64,000 nucleotides of DNA from Maricaulis sp. (GCF_030149515.1 NZ_JASBRI010000013.1:1-64000); one strand, 5' to 3'. Counted from the stretch's first letter, positions 49,771-59,031 are shown. Numbers and translations are program-made. The notes: generated from the letters alone by a model not told the origin.

Positions 49771-49800
49771 ATGGGCGCAGCACGGACGTTGAACGCAGTC

Positions 49801-50280
49801 CTATTCGGACTTTTCTTCTTCCGCGGCGGCTTCTTCGGCCGGCGCTTCGGCTTCGGCGGCCGGGGCCTCCTCGGCGGGCGCGGCCTCTTCAGCCGGAGCT
49901 TCGGCCGCAGCCTTGGCTTCCTCTTCTGCCGCCTTCAGCTCGGCTTCCTTCTCGGCGCGTTCGGCTTCGCGCTCCTTGGCTTTCTGGCCCGGCTCGGCCT
50001 TCTTCGGGTTGTTGCCCTGTTCCCACTTCCAGGCATCGGCCTCGATGTCGTGGATGAAACGGCCGACACGATCGGTCGGCTGGGCGCCCTTGGCGATCCA
50101 GGCCTTGGCCTTTTCCATGTCGATCTTCACGCGCTCGCCATCCTTGGGCAGCATCGGGTTGTAGGAACCGATCTTCTCGATGAAGCGGCCGTCGCGCGGC
50201 GAACGGCTGTCCGCGACGACGATACGGTAGTAGGGACGCTTCTTGGCGCCACCACGGGCGAGACGGATTTTCAGAGCCAT
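49801..50280 (-). CDS. rpsP: 30S ribosomal protein S16 with long acidic tail
   Basis: A 159-residue protein. Residues 1-80 are normal S16 ([32 protein letters not shown]). The remaining 75 residues are a low-complexity Ala/Glu/Lys tail ([20 protein letters not shown] and similar), almost doubling the usual size. It is first in rpsP-rimM-trmD-rplS. Confidence 0.97.
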   Translation of the reverse strand: MALKIRLARGGAKKRPYYRIVVADSRSPRDGRFIEKIGSYNPMLPKDGERVKIDMEKAKAWIAKGAQPTDRVGRFIHDIEADAWKWEQGNNPKKAEPGQKAKEREAERAEKEAELKAAEEEAKAAAEAPAEEAAPAEEAPAAEAEAPAEEAAAEEEKSE

Positions 50281-50317
50281 GATTTAAGTCCTTCAGATAA
50301 ACGCTCGAAAACAGGGA

Positions 50318-51859
50318 TTACTTCTTCGGCAGCCCGCGCGGCAGGCCATCGGGCCCCAGACCCCCGCCCAGGCCGGGCAGGGAGGGGGGTTGAGACGAAC
50401 CGGAACCGCCAAGCCCCGGCATTTGCGTGCCCGACGGCGTCTTGCCGCCGAGCAGGTCCTTGGTGGCAGCGCCGAAATCGTCGGGATTCATACCACCGGG
50501 CGGCATGCCGCCGGGCATTCCGCCCATCATGCCGGCCAGGCCGCCACGCCCCTTCTTGCCGACCTTTTTCATCATGTCGGCCATCTGGCGATGCATTTTC
50601 AAAAGCTTGTTGACGTCGGCAACGGTGACGCCCGAACCGGCGGCGATACGCTTCTTGCGGCTGGCCTTGAGGATTTCCGGCCTGGCGCGCTCCTGCGGCG
50701 TCATCGACAGGATGATGGCTTCCTGCCGGGTCAGCATCTTGTCGTCCATCCCGGCGGCCGAGGCCTGGGCCTGCATCTTCTTGTTCATGCCCGGCAGCAG
50801 TCCCATGATGCCGCCCAGACCGCCCATTTTCTTGAGCTGGCCGAACTGTTCGCGCAGATCCTCCAGGTCGAACTTGCCCTTGGCCATCTTCCTGGCCATG
50901 CGGGCGGCTTTTTCCTGGTCAACATCCTCGGCGGCCTTCTCGACCAGCGAGACGATGTCGCCGCGGCCCAGAATACGGCCGGCCAGGCGCTTCGCGTCGA
51001 AGGCGTCCAGCCCGTCCGGCCTTTCCGAAACGCCGAGAAACTTGATCGGCAGGCCGGTGACATGGCGCATGGACAGCGCCGCACCGCCGCGCCCGTCGCC
51101 GTCCATACGGGTCAGCACCAGACCGGTGAGCGGCAGGCGCTCGTGGAAGCGCCGCGCGGTTTCCACCGCGTCCTGACCAGTCAGCGCGTCGGCGACCAGC
51201 AGGGTTTCGCGCGGGCGCGTGGCGTCGGCGATGGATTTCGCCTCGGCCATCATGTCTTCGTCGATCGAGGTGCGGCCGGCGGTGTCGAGAATGACGACGT
51301 CGAAGCCCTGCAGTTTGCCGGCATTCATCGCCCGTTTGGCGATATCGACGGCACGCTGGTTCGGCATGATCGGCAGGAAGGCCACATCGATCTGGCCTGC
51401 CAGCTGTTGCAGCTGTTCCATCGCTGCCGGACGGCGGGTGTCCAGCGAGGCCAGAAGGACCTTCTTCTTGTGCTTTTCCTGGATGCGCTTGGCGAGTTTG
51501 GCCGAAGTCGTGGTCTTGCCGGACCCTTGCAGGCCGGCCATGAGAATGGCGACGGGCGGCTCGCCTTCCAGCGCCAGGCCCTCCGGCTCGCCCTCGCCGC
51601 CCAGAAGATCGACCAGGGCATCGTGGACGATCTTGACGACTTGCTGGCCCGGCGCGACGGCGCGTATCACGTCTTCGCCGACGGCGCGTTCGCGGATCTG
51701 GTTAACGGCGGACTTGACGACGGGCAGGGCGACATCGGCCTCGAGCAGGGCCACGCGGATCTCGCGCAGCGCCGCATCGACGTCCCTTTCCGACAGCACA
51801 CCGCGGCCGGTGAGCTTGTCGAATACGCCACCCAGGCGTTCTGTCAGTGCATCGAACAT
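50318..51859 (-). CDS. ffh: Signal recognition particle protein Ffh
   Basis: A 513-residue SRP54 GTPase: N domain, G domain with GLQGSGKTTTSAKLAKRI, DTAGRTSIDEDMM and GDGRGGAAL, and a Met-rich M domain (MIGLLPGMNK-type GIMGLLPGMNKKMQA, MADMMKKVGKKGRGG) that binds signal peptides and 4.5S RNA. A Gly/Pro/Met-rich tail ends PRGLPKK. It delivers membrane proteins to FtsY. It is 37 nt upstream of rpsP. Confidence 0.98.
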   Translation of the reverse strand: MFDALTERLGGVFDKLTGRGVLSERDVDAALREIRVALLEADVALPVVKSAVNQIRERAVGEDVIRAVAPGQQVVKIVHDALVDLLGGEGEPEGLALEGEPPVAILMAGLQGSGKTTTSAKLAKRIQEKHKKKVLLASLDTRRPAAMEQLQQLAGQIDVAFLPIMPNQRAVDIAKRAMNAGKLQGFDVVILDTAGRTSIDEDMMAEAKSIADATRPRETLLVADALTGQDAVETARRFHERLPLTGLVLTRMDGDGRGGAALSMRHVTGLPIKFLGVSERPDGLDAFDAKRLAGRILGRGDIVSLVEKAAEDVDQEKAARMARKMAKGKFDLEDLREQFGQLKKMGGLGGIMGLLPGMNKKMQAQASAAGMDDKMLTRQEAIILSMTPQERARPEILKASRKKRIAAGSGVTVADVNKLLKMHRQMADMMKKVGKKGRGGLAGMMGGMPGGMPPGGMNPDDFGAATKDLLGGKTPSGTQMPGLGGSGSSQPPSLPGLGGGLGPDGLPRGLPKK

Positions 51860-51901
51860 GCGTTCGTCCTCAAATCGCGTCCATCAGGCAATGCAAAGCG
51901 G

Positions 51902-51932
51902 CCCCGCTGAGCGAAGACTTCGCCGAGCGGGG
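51902..51932. other. Long hairpin in the ffh leader
   Basis: CCCCGCT-GA-GCGAAG at 51902-51916 pairs with CTTCGC-CG-AGCGGGG at 51918-51932: 13 bp with a symmetric 2-nt internal loop and a 1-nt apical gap. It lies 43 bp before the ffh start, after the methyltransferase gene. It may be the methyltransferase terminator or part of the ffh mRNA leader. It lacks the conserved loops of 4.5S RNA. Confidence 0.55.
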
Positions 51933-52045
51933 TTCTCGCCGGTCTCCCCCGTCAGTTGGGACGGATGTACCGGTAAGACAAGCGTGTGAGCTTGCGTGAT
52001 GAAGGCGCGGCAATACGCGCGCGGCGGCGCGGAGTCAAGCCGCTG

Positions 52046-52744
52046 TCAGATCCGGCGGGCCAGCCAGCCACGCATCAGGACGGCCTGGAAAAGGGGAACC
52101 GGACGGAAGAAACCGGCCTGCTCGATCAGACGCGTGTGCTCGCCGGGGCCGAGCAGGCTGACGCCGCGGGCGAAACTGCCCTTGTAGGCTTCGATCCCGG
52201 CCTCGTCCGCGCCGGCATAGCGGAGCGTGTCATACCAGGTCTCCATGATGCCGGCATGGTCTTCGCCCCCGGGATCGGAGACGAGTTCGGCCGTGACGAG
52301 GCGTCCGTCCGGCCGCAGGCGGCGGGCAATCTCGGCATAGAAGGCCTGCCGCGCGCTGCGCTCCAGAATGAAATGCGAGACCAGGAGGGCTGTCGCAGCA
52401 TCAAAGGGCTCCGCCTCCGGAGCGCTGTCTAGGAAGCCTTCGTGGAACGTGCAGCGGTCGCCCATCCCCGCCGTGGCCACCGCGATCCGGCACTTGTCCA
52501 GCATGGCTGGCGCCGGTTCCACGGCATGAAAGGTCCAACCGGGGCGAAAGCGGGCGAGATCCAGGATTTCCAGACCGGTTCCCGCACCGACACACAGGAT
52601 GCGGGCATTGTCCGGCAGGGAATGGAAGGCCGTGCGCGTCACCAGCAGCAGCGCATCGCGCAGGGCGGCGAGTTTTGCGAACCGGGCCTCATAGGTTTCC
52701 GCCTGTTCAGGGCCAAAGAATTCAGATGGATGGGGCTGGGTCAT
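52046..52744 (-). CDS. Class I SAM-dependent methyltransferase
   Basis: A 232-residue methyltransferase. The SAM site is ILCVGAGTGLEILDLAR, followed by FHAVEPAPAMLDKC and ATALLVSHFILE. The C-terminus (GPGEHTRLIEQAGFFRPVPLFQAVLMRGWLARR) resembles small-molecule O-methyltransferases of the Methyltransf_25 type (residues quoted in two parts: GPGEHTRLIEQAG and FQAVLMRGW). Substrate unknown. A perfect palindrome sits 17 bp before its start. Confidence 0.85.
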   Translation of the reverse strand: MTQPHPSEFFGPEQAETYEARFAKLAALRDALLLVTRTAFHSLPDNARILCVGAGTGLEILDLARFRPGWTFHAVEPAPAMLDKCRIAVATAGMGDRCTFHEGFLDSAPEAEPFDAATALLVSHFILERSARQAFYAEIARRLRPDGRLVTAELVSDPGGEDHAGIMETWYDTLRYAGADEAGIEAYKGSFARGVSLLGPGEHTRLIEQAGFFRPVPLFQAVLMRGWLARRI

Positions 52745-52761
52745 GCAGGCTGGCTCCTACA

Positions 52762-52782
52762 GCATGTAATAACATTACATGC
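52762..52782. promoter_or_regulatory. Perfect palindrome upstream of the methyltransferase gene
   Basis: Arms GCATGTAAT (52762-52770) and ATTACATGC (52774-52782) with a 3-nt AAC centre, 9-3-9 without mismatch, 17 bp before the start codon. This is the form of a TetR- or ArsR-type operator. No regulator gene is adjacent. Confidence 0.6.
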
Positions 52783-52839
52783 ACCCAACACCACTTCCGT
52801 GCCTTTATCAACGCCCTGGCCGGCGCGTGAATGTCGTGC

Positions 52840-53028
52840 CTATTTCGCCTCGGCGAACGTGGCCTCGTCCTCGGCCACAATGGCCGGGGCTTCGCGGAAA
52901 CGGATACCGGGACCGTCGGAGCGGGCCGAGAGCAATGCGCCGAAGAGGGAGGCAAACAACAATCCGGCGGTCAGCCAGAGAAGTGCGGTCTTCGCGATCG
53001 TGCGCAGGGCGAAATCTGCCTTGGCCAT
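52840..53028 (-). CDS. Small single-span membrane protein
   Basis: A 62-residue protein. ATG 53028 follows GGAGAAGAAA. One hydrophobic segment (TALLWLTAGLLFASLFGALL) is followed by a polar acidic tail. No known family. The 218 bases upstream contain a GCCAAATTTGGC palindrome at 53180 and no gene. Confidence 0.65.
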   Translation of the reverse strand: MAKADFALRTIAKTALLWLTAGLLFASLFGALLSARSDGPGIRFREAPAIVAEDEATFAEAK

Positions 53029-53246
53029 TTTCTTCTCCACGTCCGGGCCGCTCCGCGGGGCCGTTTCACGGTATTCACGGCATGTGGCCACAAGGTGGCG
53101 GCACGCGCCGATTCCAGCGCCGAGTCCCTTAACGAAGACCTACCTCAGAACGTTCCGTGGGGATTCGTCGTTAACACTTGCCAAATTTGGCTAAAATTTG
53201 CCGCGCGATGCGGTCCGCCGGGAAATGGGGAGCCGCCCGCATGGTT

Positions 53247-53546
53247 TCAACCCCGTACAAGCCGCCGCCACAGCGCCGGTCCCCGCAGGATGAACCACAG
53301 GCCGGTCCATACATTTCCCAGAATGAGGATCGGCGTGATCCAGAACACGCTCGGCCAGAATTTCCGTTCCATTCCTGCGATAACGATTCCGGACAGGGCG
53401 AAACCGAAATAGAGATCGAACAGGGTGACCCACCCCCACGGATCCGTGACCAGCCAGCCGTCGGGCGAGAAGTTCCCGGCCCTGACGGCATGGGCAATGA
53501 GCGCCGCCAGGGCCAGGGTGGGTATGAGCAGGATCAGGCGCATCAT
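53247..53546 (-). CDS. Small membrane protein, DUF1475-like
   Basis: A 99-residue protein with three hydrophobic segments (LILLIPTLALAALIAHAV, VTLFDLYFGFALSGIVIAG, VFWITPILILGNVWTGLWFI). AGGAGG precedes the paired ATG codons at 53546/53543. The D-P-W-G and Y-F-G motifs fit small DUF1475-type proteins. Function unknown. Confidence 0.7.
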   Translation of the reverse strand: MMRLILLIPTLALAALIAHAVRAGNFSPDGWLVTDPWGWVTLFDLYFGFALSGIVIAGMERKFWPSVFWITPILILGNVWTGLWFILRGPALWRRLVRG

Positions 53547-53608
53547 GTGGAGTCACACCTCCTACTCGTCAGGGACGCAGGAATATACGCGCGACCACCC
53601 AGACCGGA

Positions 53609-54859
53609 TCACCGTTCCGAAACTGCATCGGCCTCTATGAGGTCCGCTGCTCGGGCCGCTCCGGAATCCCCGGCGATCCGGCGAGCCCGTTCCGCACACC
53701 GGGCGGCAAAGGCCTCGCGCCCGACAAGCTCCTTGAGTGCGGCGGCAAAGCGCCGGGCCGTGAACCGGCGCGGCGAGAGCGGTGCCGGCCCCAGCCCCTG
53801 CTCATAGAGCCGTTGCGCCCACCACGGCTGGTCGGCCATGAAGGGCACAATCAGGCTGGGCCGGCCCGCGGCCAGCGCCGCACCCGTCGTCCCCGCGCCA
53901 CCATGGTGCACAATGGCGGCACAGCGCGGGAACAGGCGATCGTGCGGCGCACCGTCCATAAAGTGGACATGATCGGCTGACCGATCGGGCAGGGCGGCCC
54001 AGCCGCGCGCGATCACACCGCGCAGGCCTGCCCGGGCGAGGCCGGTCACTGATGCGTCGACCAGACGCGAGGCGTCGCGCGTTACCATGGAGCCGAAGCC
54101 GACATAGACCGGTGGCGGACCCGAATCGAGAAAGGCGTCGAGTGCCCGATCCAGTCCTTCGCGGTCGCCCGGCAGTGTCCAGTAGCCGGTCATCTGGGAC
54201 CGGCCGTCCCAGTCCGACGGCCGCGGAATGACGTGGGGAGAGATCGCCGTCAGGCGCAGGCACGGCCGGCCGCCCAGTTTCCCGTAGTCCAGTCTTCCGC
54301 CCTCCAGTGGCGGCAGCCCCAGCCGCTCGCGGGCGGTATTGATCCGCTTGGCGAACGGGTAGAGGGCAAACTGCAGGGGCAGCCAGCTCAGTCGATTCCA
54401 GAAGCGGCCGCGATTTCTCGCCAGGACGCCGGGCATTGGAAAGTCCGATGTCGGGGTAATGATGGGCAGCGGCGCGGTCATCACGAACCGGGCACCGGCC
54501 GCTTCCGCGCCGGTGGCCGAGAACTGGGCCTTGGGGTGGGCAATCACGATATCGGCCCCGCGTGCGCCCTCGATGCCCTCGGCCAGGATCGCCTCGATCA
54601 TGGGGTCGATCATCGTCGCGCGGTGACGGAAGGCCAGGATGGGATGGCGGGTGACGCCCAGCGCGTCAGCCCGCCGCAGGAGCTCCGCCATATCGACGTC
54701 GAAGCATCGTGCCGTCAGGCCGTAGCCCTCGATCCAGGTACGAAAATCGCGCGGGGCCGACACGGTGACGCTGTGGCCGCGCGCCTCGAGTTCGAGCGCG
54801 AGGGCGAGATAGGGCTGCACGTCGCCGCGCGTCCCGAATGCGTGTATGGCGATTTTCAT
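53609..54859 (-). CDS. Glycosyltransferase, UDP-glucuronosyl/MGT type (GT1)
   Basis: A 416-residue GT-B enzyme. N-terminal acceptor half starts KIAIHAFGTRGDVQPYLALA; the C-terminal donor half has PVYVGFGSMVTRD and HHGGAGTTGAALAAGRPSLI with the QPWWAQRL donor-binding helix, the hallmark of the sterol/macrolide glucosyltransferase (YjiC/UGT) group. Start at ATG 54859. The acceptor may be a lipid or a small molecule; it is not predictable. No biosynthetic cluster surrounds it. Confidence 0.88.
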   Translation of the reverse strand: MKIAIHAFGTRGDVQPYLALALELEARGHSVTVSAPRDFRTWIEGYGLTARCFDVDMAELLRRADALGVTRHPILAFRHRATMIDPMIEAILAEGIEGARGADIVIAHPKAQFSATGAEAAGARFVMTAPLPIITPTSDFPMPGVLARNRGRFWNRLSWLPLQFALYPFAKRINTARERLGLPPLEGGRLDYGKLGGRPCLRLTAISPHVIPRPSDWDGRSQMTGYWTLPGDREGLDRALDAFLDSGPPPVYVGFGSMVTRDASRLVDASVTGLARAGLRGVIARGWAALPDRSADHVHFMDGAPHDRLFPRCAAIVHHGGAGTTGAALAAGRPSLIVPFMADQPWWAQRLYEQGLGPAPLSPRRFTARRFAAALKELVGREAFAARCAERARRIAGDSGAARAADLIEADAVSER

Positions 54860-54927
54860 GCAAGCACCGGCCTCCCCGCCCTGCCATGTGAGCAAGGTGG
54901 CCAGGCATCGGTATCCGGTTCAATCGG

Positions 54928-56202
54928 TCAGATCACCGCCGGATCGCGGAAGCGTTCTTCGTCCAGCTCGCCTTCCCATTTCGCCACGGCTGTGGCGACG
55001 GCAGCGTCGCCGGTCACGTTCACGGCGGTGCGGGCCATGTCCATGATCCGGTCAACCGGCAGGATGAAGCCGACGATGATGGCCGTGTGCTCCGGCGTGA
55101 CGCCGAAGGTTTCCAGCACGATGGCCAAGAGGAACAGAGACGCCGACGGGATCCCGGCCGCACCGATGGACACGATCGCCGCGGTAAAGGCGATCATGAT
55201 ATAATTCATGAAGGTGAGATCGTAACCGAAGGCCTGGGCGGTGAAGAGGGCGAGAATGCCCAGATAGAGCGCCGTACCGTCCATGTTGATCGTGGCACCA
55301 AGCGGCAGGACGGAGCCGGCAACGGACTTCTTGACGCCCAGATTGTCGGAGGCCGCCGCGATCGTCACCGGCAGGGTCGCCGAGGACGACGCTGTGGAAT
55401 AGGCCACGGCGATCGGGTCGGTCAGACCGCGGAAAAAGCGCACGAGCGGCAGGTTCAAGATGACGCGGACCAGGAAGCCGTAGGTGATGACGGCATGGGC
55501 GATCAGGCCGATATAGACGGCGGCAATCAGGGTGAAGATCGCCTGCAAGGCCTCCAGCCCCTGGCTGGCTGCGGTGTAGGCCACCAGGGCGAACACGCCG
55601 AACGGTGCGACTTCCATCACATAATGCGTGATTTTCAGGACCACGTCGGACGCCGAGTTGAAGAGGTCTGCAACCGGCTTTCCGGCCTTGCCCACCGCGA
55701 TGATGCCGACACCCAGCAGAAGCGAGAAGAAGATGATGGCCAGCACGTCCCCGTCGGCCAGCGCCGCTACGGGGTTGGTGGGAACGATTTCCAGAAGACG
55801 ATCCGTAATGGACGGCGCCTCGGTGGACACCGGGGCCGGTTCGACACCTTCGAAATTGGCCCCCTCACCCGGCCGGAAGATGGTGCCAAAGGACAGCCCG
55901 ATCACATTGGCGACGATAGTCGTGCAGAAATAGAGCCCTATGGTCTTCAGCCCCAGCGAACCGAGCTTGGACGGCTTGCCCATGGCAATCACGCCGGCCA
56001 CCAAGGTGGTGAAGATCAGCGGGACGATGAGCATCCGGATGAGATTGATGAAGAGGTCGCCGACCGGGCGGACATAGGTCTCGATCCACGCCGTCGCCGC
56101 GTCCTGCCCGATCGTGTTCGACATTGCCAGACCGAACACGAGGCCCAGAGCCAGCGCCGCCAGAACGCGCTGCCACAGCTTGATCTTGAACCACCAGCCC
56201 AT
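54928..56202 (-). CDS. Dicarboxylate/amino acid:cation symporter (DAACS family)
   Basis: A 424-residue carrier with eight helices and re-entrant loops. Signature motifs are visible: SSSATLPVT (hairpin 1), NMDGTALY (helix 7) and AGIPSAS (hairpin 2). Members import glutamate, aspartate, succinate or fumarate with Na+ or H+. The substrate among these is not settled by sequence here. Confidence 0.92.
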   Translation of the reverse strand: MGWWFKIKLWQRVLAALALGLVFGLAMSNTIGQDAATAWIETYVRPVGDLFINLIRMLIVPLIFTTLVAGVIAMGKPSKLGSLGLKTIGLYFCTTIVANVIGLSFGTIFRPGEGANFEGVEPAPVSTEAPSITDRLLEIVPTNPVAALADGDVLAIIFFSLLLGVGIIAVGKAGKPVADLFNSASDVVLKITHYVMEVAPFGVFALVAYTAASQGLEALQAIFTLIAAVYIGLIAHAVITYGFLVRVILNLPLVRFFRGLTDPIAVAYSTASSSATLPVTIAAASDNLGVKKSVAGSVLPLGATINMDGTALYLGILALFTAQAFGYDLTFMNYIMIAFTAAIVSIGAAGIPSASLFLLAIVLETFGVTPEHTAIIVGFILPVDRIMDMARTAVNVTGDAAVATAVAKWEGELDEERFRDPAVI

Positions 56203-56305
56203 GCTTTCCTCCCCTTACGCGCGACGCCAAGCGGCCGCGCCAAGCCGGATCGCACACTAGTGGGTGTGGGCGAAGCGTCAATCGCACTGCGGAGTTGGGG
56301 CCGTA

Positions 56306-56608
56306 TCAGCCCTTGCGGGGCGTGTAGGTCGCCTTGAGGATCGCGGCGGGGAGGCTGAGTATACTGCCGAACAGGCCGATCAGCAGGGCCACGCCGCTCC
56401 ATGCACCGGGACCGGTCAGCAGGCCGGCCAGGACCAGCGCCAGCGACAAGACCGCCGGCGCAGCAATGCGGATCCAGGGCACGTCGTCATAGTGAGACGC
56501 CTTGAACATGGTCTCCCTGGAAAACCACATACGGCCGCCATGCTCACCGTCATCGGTGCGCGTGGTGCGCTTGGGCAGCGGATCGAGTGTATGGTCGATC
56601 ATGGACAT
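56306..56608 (-). CDS. Hypothetical membrane protein
   Basis: A 100-residue protein with two hydrophobic helices (about 48-68 and 70-90: IRIAAPAVLSLALVLAGLL, GVALLIGLFGSILSLPAAIL) after a polar N-terminus. No family recognised. It stands alone between the symporter and ahpD. Confidence 0.65.
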   Translation of the reverse strand: MSMIDHTLDPLPKRTTRTDDGEHGGRMWFSRETMFKASHYDDVPWIRIAAPAVLSLALVLAGLLTGPGAWSGVALLIGLFGSILSLPAAILKATYTPRKG

Positions 56609-56733
56609 ACACTCATTATACGGAATTTATACGGGCGCGCAATCCGGTCGTTGTGCACCCGTATTTCCGCCCGAATTCAAATCCCTGAGCCGGGTTCTTA
56701 ACGAGCCTGAAAATTTGACAAAACTGTCAGAAC

Positions 56734-57255
56734 CTAACTCTCGGCGGCGACAACGTGAGCCACCGCATTCACCGTCGCAGCGATACGGACCGCAGTCTGG
56801 ATCTGCGCCGTCGTCAGGCCGTGCTTGCGCAGCTCGATCTCATGGCTGTCGATACACAGGCCACAGCCATTGATCGCGGAGACGGCCAGCGACCACAGCT
56901 CGAAATCCGCCTTGTCCACGCCGGGATTGGCTATCGCATTCATGCGCAGCTTGGCCGGCAGCGATCCGTATTCCTTGTTCTTCGACAGGTGCAGGAAGCG
57001 GTAATAGACATTGTTCATGCCCATGATCGCCGAGGCCGCCTTGGCCGCGTTCGCGGCTTCCGCGCTCAGATAGGCATCCGCCTCCGCGCGGATCGCTGCC
57101 AGCGTCCTGGGTTCGCCGACCGCATGCGCGCAGGCGAGGAAAACGCCCCACTTCTTCTGGTCGTCGAGTTCGGTTTCGCGCGCCAGGGAGGACAGGTTCA
57201 GTTTGAGATCCTTGGCGTATTCGGGGAGGTCGCTTTTCAGCGCGTCGAAGCTCAC
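56734..57255 (-). CDS. ahpD: Alkyl hydroperoxidase AhpD
   Basis: A 173-residue CMD-domain protein with the catalytic C-x-x-C and histidine in [20 protein letters not shown] (residues 128-139 approximately). It reduces AhpC or lipoyl carriers in peroxide defence. It lies downstream of ahpC on the minus strand, with a hairpin between, and near divergent oxyR. Confidence 0.95.
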   Translation of the reverse strand: MSFDALKSDLPEYAKDLKLNLSSLARETELDDQKKWGVFLACAHAVGEPRTLAAIRAEADAYLSAEAANAAKAASAIMGMNNVYYRFLHLSKNKEYGSLPAKLRMNAIANPGVDKADFELWSLAVSAINGCGLCIDSHEIELRKHGLTTAQIQTAVRIAATVNAVAHVVAAES

Positions 57256-57315
57256 GGGTCGTCTCCATGGCTAGCTTGCGACAAGGTCGCATTTGCAATG
57301 TCGGGAGGATAAGAA

Positions 57316-57356
57316 CCCCGGAGCCGTGTGGGTCACACAGAGGGCCGGCTCCGGGG
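57316..57356 (-). terminator. Hairpin between ahpC and ahpD
   Basis: CCCCGGAGCCG at 57316-57326 pairs perfectly over 11 bp with CGGCTCCGGGG at 57346-57356 (19-nt loop). On the minus strand it is followed by TTCTTATCC. It may reduce read-through into ahpD or stabilise the ahpC message. Confidence 0.6.
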
Positions 57357-57407
57357 CAGCCGGCGGCGCGGTTGGAGGGGCGCACCGCCGGACAGGGTCG
57401 GTCGTGC

Positions 57408-57971
57408 CTACGCGGCGAGCGTGTCGCCGCCGACGGCGCGGTTGCAGGGGCACAGCTCGTCGGTCTGGAGGGCGTCAAGGACGCGCAGCGTGTCTTCCGG
57501 ATTGCGGCCGACATTCAGATTGGTCGCATAGACGTGCTGGATCGTGCCTTCATCGTCGACGATGTAGGTGTAGCGATAGGCGACGCCTTCCGGCGAGCGG
57601 ATGCCCAGGCTGTCGACCAGCGAACCGGTCGTATCGGCGAACTGCCAGTGACCCAGCTTGTTGAGGTCGGGATGCTCGCGGCGCCAGGCCAGCTTGCAGA
57701 ACTCGTTGTCCGTCGAACCGGTCAGAACAACGGCATCGCGGTCTTCAAACTCGTCCTTGAGATTGTCGAAGGCGACGATCTCGGTCGGGCAGACGAAGGT
57801 GAAGTCCTTCGGATAGAAGACGATGACCTTCCATTTGCCCGGAAAGCTCTCCTGCGTGAGCGGCCCGAACGCGCTCTCGCCGTTTTCCTCGTGTGCATTG
57901 AAGCCCGGCTTCACGCCCACAACTTCGAAATCAGGCAGTTTGTCGCCAATACCCAGCATATGACTCTCCAT
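57408..57971 (-). CDS. ahpC: Peroxiredoxin, AhpC type
   Basis: A 187-residue peroxiredoxin with peroxidatic Cys in FYPKDFTFVCPTEIVAF and cysteines near the C-terminus (LCPCNRAVGGDTLAA) that serve as resolving residues. It reduces H2O2 and organic peroxides. Divergent from oxyR, with an OxyR motif between. Confidence 0.94.
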   Translation of the reverse strand: MESHMLGIGDKLPDFEVVGVKPGFNAHEENGESAFGPLTQESFPGKWKVIVFYPKDFTFVCPTEIVAFDNLKDEFEDRDAVVLTGSTDNEFCKLAWRREHPDLNKLGHWQFADTTGSLVDSLGIRSPEGVAYRYTYIVDDEGTIQHVYATNLNVGRNPEDTLRVLDALQTDELCPCNRAVGGDTLAA

Positions 57972-58064
57972 TTGAGGTGTCGCCGGCCGGCCGCCGGCGC
58001 TTGAGATGCCGTCCGTATGCCGCGCTGCACAAAATTAATCCAATGGATTGTTTTTGGGAAAGCC

Positions 58065-58079
58065 ATAGTTATTATCTAT
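58065..58079. promoter_or_regulatory. OxyR binding motif in the ahpC-oxyR intergenic region
   Basis: ATAG-TT-ATT-AT-CTAT matches the half-operator ATAGntnnnanCTAT at every fixed base. It lies 4 bp before the oxyR start and 94 bp from ahpC, as expected for OxyR activating ahpC and repressing itself. Confidence 0.75.
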
Positions 58080-58082
58080 AGC

Positions 58083-59024
58083 ATGTCCACACTCCCCACA
58101 CTGCGCCAGTTGCAGTTTCTGATCGCCCTGGCCGAGCATGGCAGCTTTTCCCGGGCGGCCGAGGCCGTCTTCGTCACCCAGCCCACGCTGAGCGCGGCAA
58201 TCAAGGAACTGGAGATGACACTGGGCACCGTTCTGGTCGAGCGCGGTGCCCGCGGCGCAGTGCTGACCCCCGCCGGCGAGGCAGTTCTGGAGCGGGCCCG
58301 GCGGGTCATGGCCGAGGCCGAGGATCTGGTGATCGCGGCCCAGGCCGCCGGCGAACCGTTGAGCGGCCCCTTCAAGCTGGGGGTGATCCCCACCATCGCC
58401 CCCTTCCTCCTGCCCCGCGTCCTGCCGGCACTGCGCACCCAGTATCCACGCCTGGAAATCTTTCTGCGCGAAGACCTCACAGAACGCCTGTTCGATGCGC
58501 TGCGCGAGCGGCGGCTGGACGCTGCACTCGTGGCCCTGCCCTACGAGGCCTCGATGATCGAGACCCGTTCGATCTGGTCGGATGAGTTCCTGTTTGCCTG
58601 CACACCCGGTCACCGCCTGTCCGGCGCAGGCTCGCTGGACCCCGACGATCTCGCGGAAGAACCCCTGCTTCTGCTCGAGGACGGTCACTGCCTGCGCGAT
58701 CATGCCCTGGCGGCGTGCTCGACGGGGACCGCCCGGTCGGACTTTGCCGCCACCAGCCTGCATACGCTGGTGCACATGGTGAAATCGGGTCTTGGGGCCA
58801 CCCTCCTGCCGCGCATGGCAGTGGATGCGGGCCTGGTCGACCGGATGGAGCTGGACGTGCGGCCCTTCGAACCGCCGGTCGCCGGCCGCGAAATCGGCAT
58901 GGCGTGGCGCAAGGGGTCGGCCCGGGCGGATGAGGCAATCCAGCTGGGCGAAGCGATCCGCGAAAGCCTTGTCGCGCCCGCGGCCGAACCGGCAACCGCC
59001 ACCGAAGCCCCGGCGCCCAGCTAA
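58083..59024 (+). CDS. oxyR: Hydrogen peroxide-sensing regulator OxyR
   Basis: A 313-residue LysR-type regulator. N-terminal wHTH (TLRQLQFLIALAEHGSFSRA). The two redox cysteines are C203 and C212 in EDGHCLRDHALAAC, with the same nine-residue spacing as C199/C208 of E. coli OxyR. Start ATG 58083 is chosen because it opens the HTH domain; upstream codons would run through the operator. Divergent from ahpC. Confidence 0.94.
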   Translation: MSTLPTLRQLQFLIALAEHGSFSRAAEAVFVTQPTLSAAIKELEMTLGTVLVERGARGAVLTPAGEAVLERARRVMAEAEDLVIAAQAAGEPLSGPFKLGVIPTIAPFLLPRVLPALRTQYPRLEIFLREDLTERLFDALRERRLDAALVALPYEASMIETRSIWSDEFLFACTPGHRLSGAGSLDPDDLAEEPLLLLEDGHCLRDHALAACSTGTARSDFAATSLHTLVHMVKSGLGATLLPRMAVDAGLVDRMELDVRPFEPPVAGREIGMAWRKGSARADEAIQLGEAIRESLVAPAAEPATATEAPAPS

Positions 59025-59031
59025 CCCCTTG

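Noticed and set aside
51902-51932. 4.5S (SRP) RNA next to ffh
   Set aside because: The hairpin is only 31 nt and lacks the conserved asymmetric loop and tetraloop of SRP RNA.
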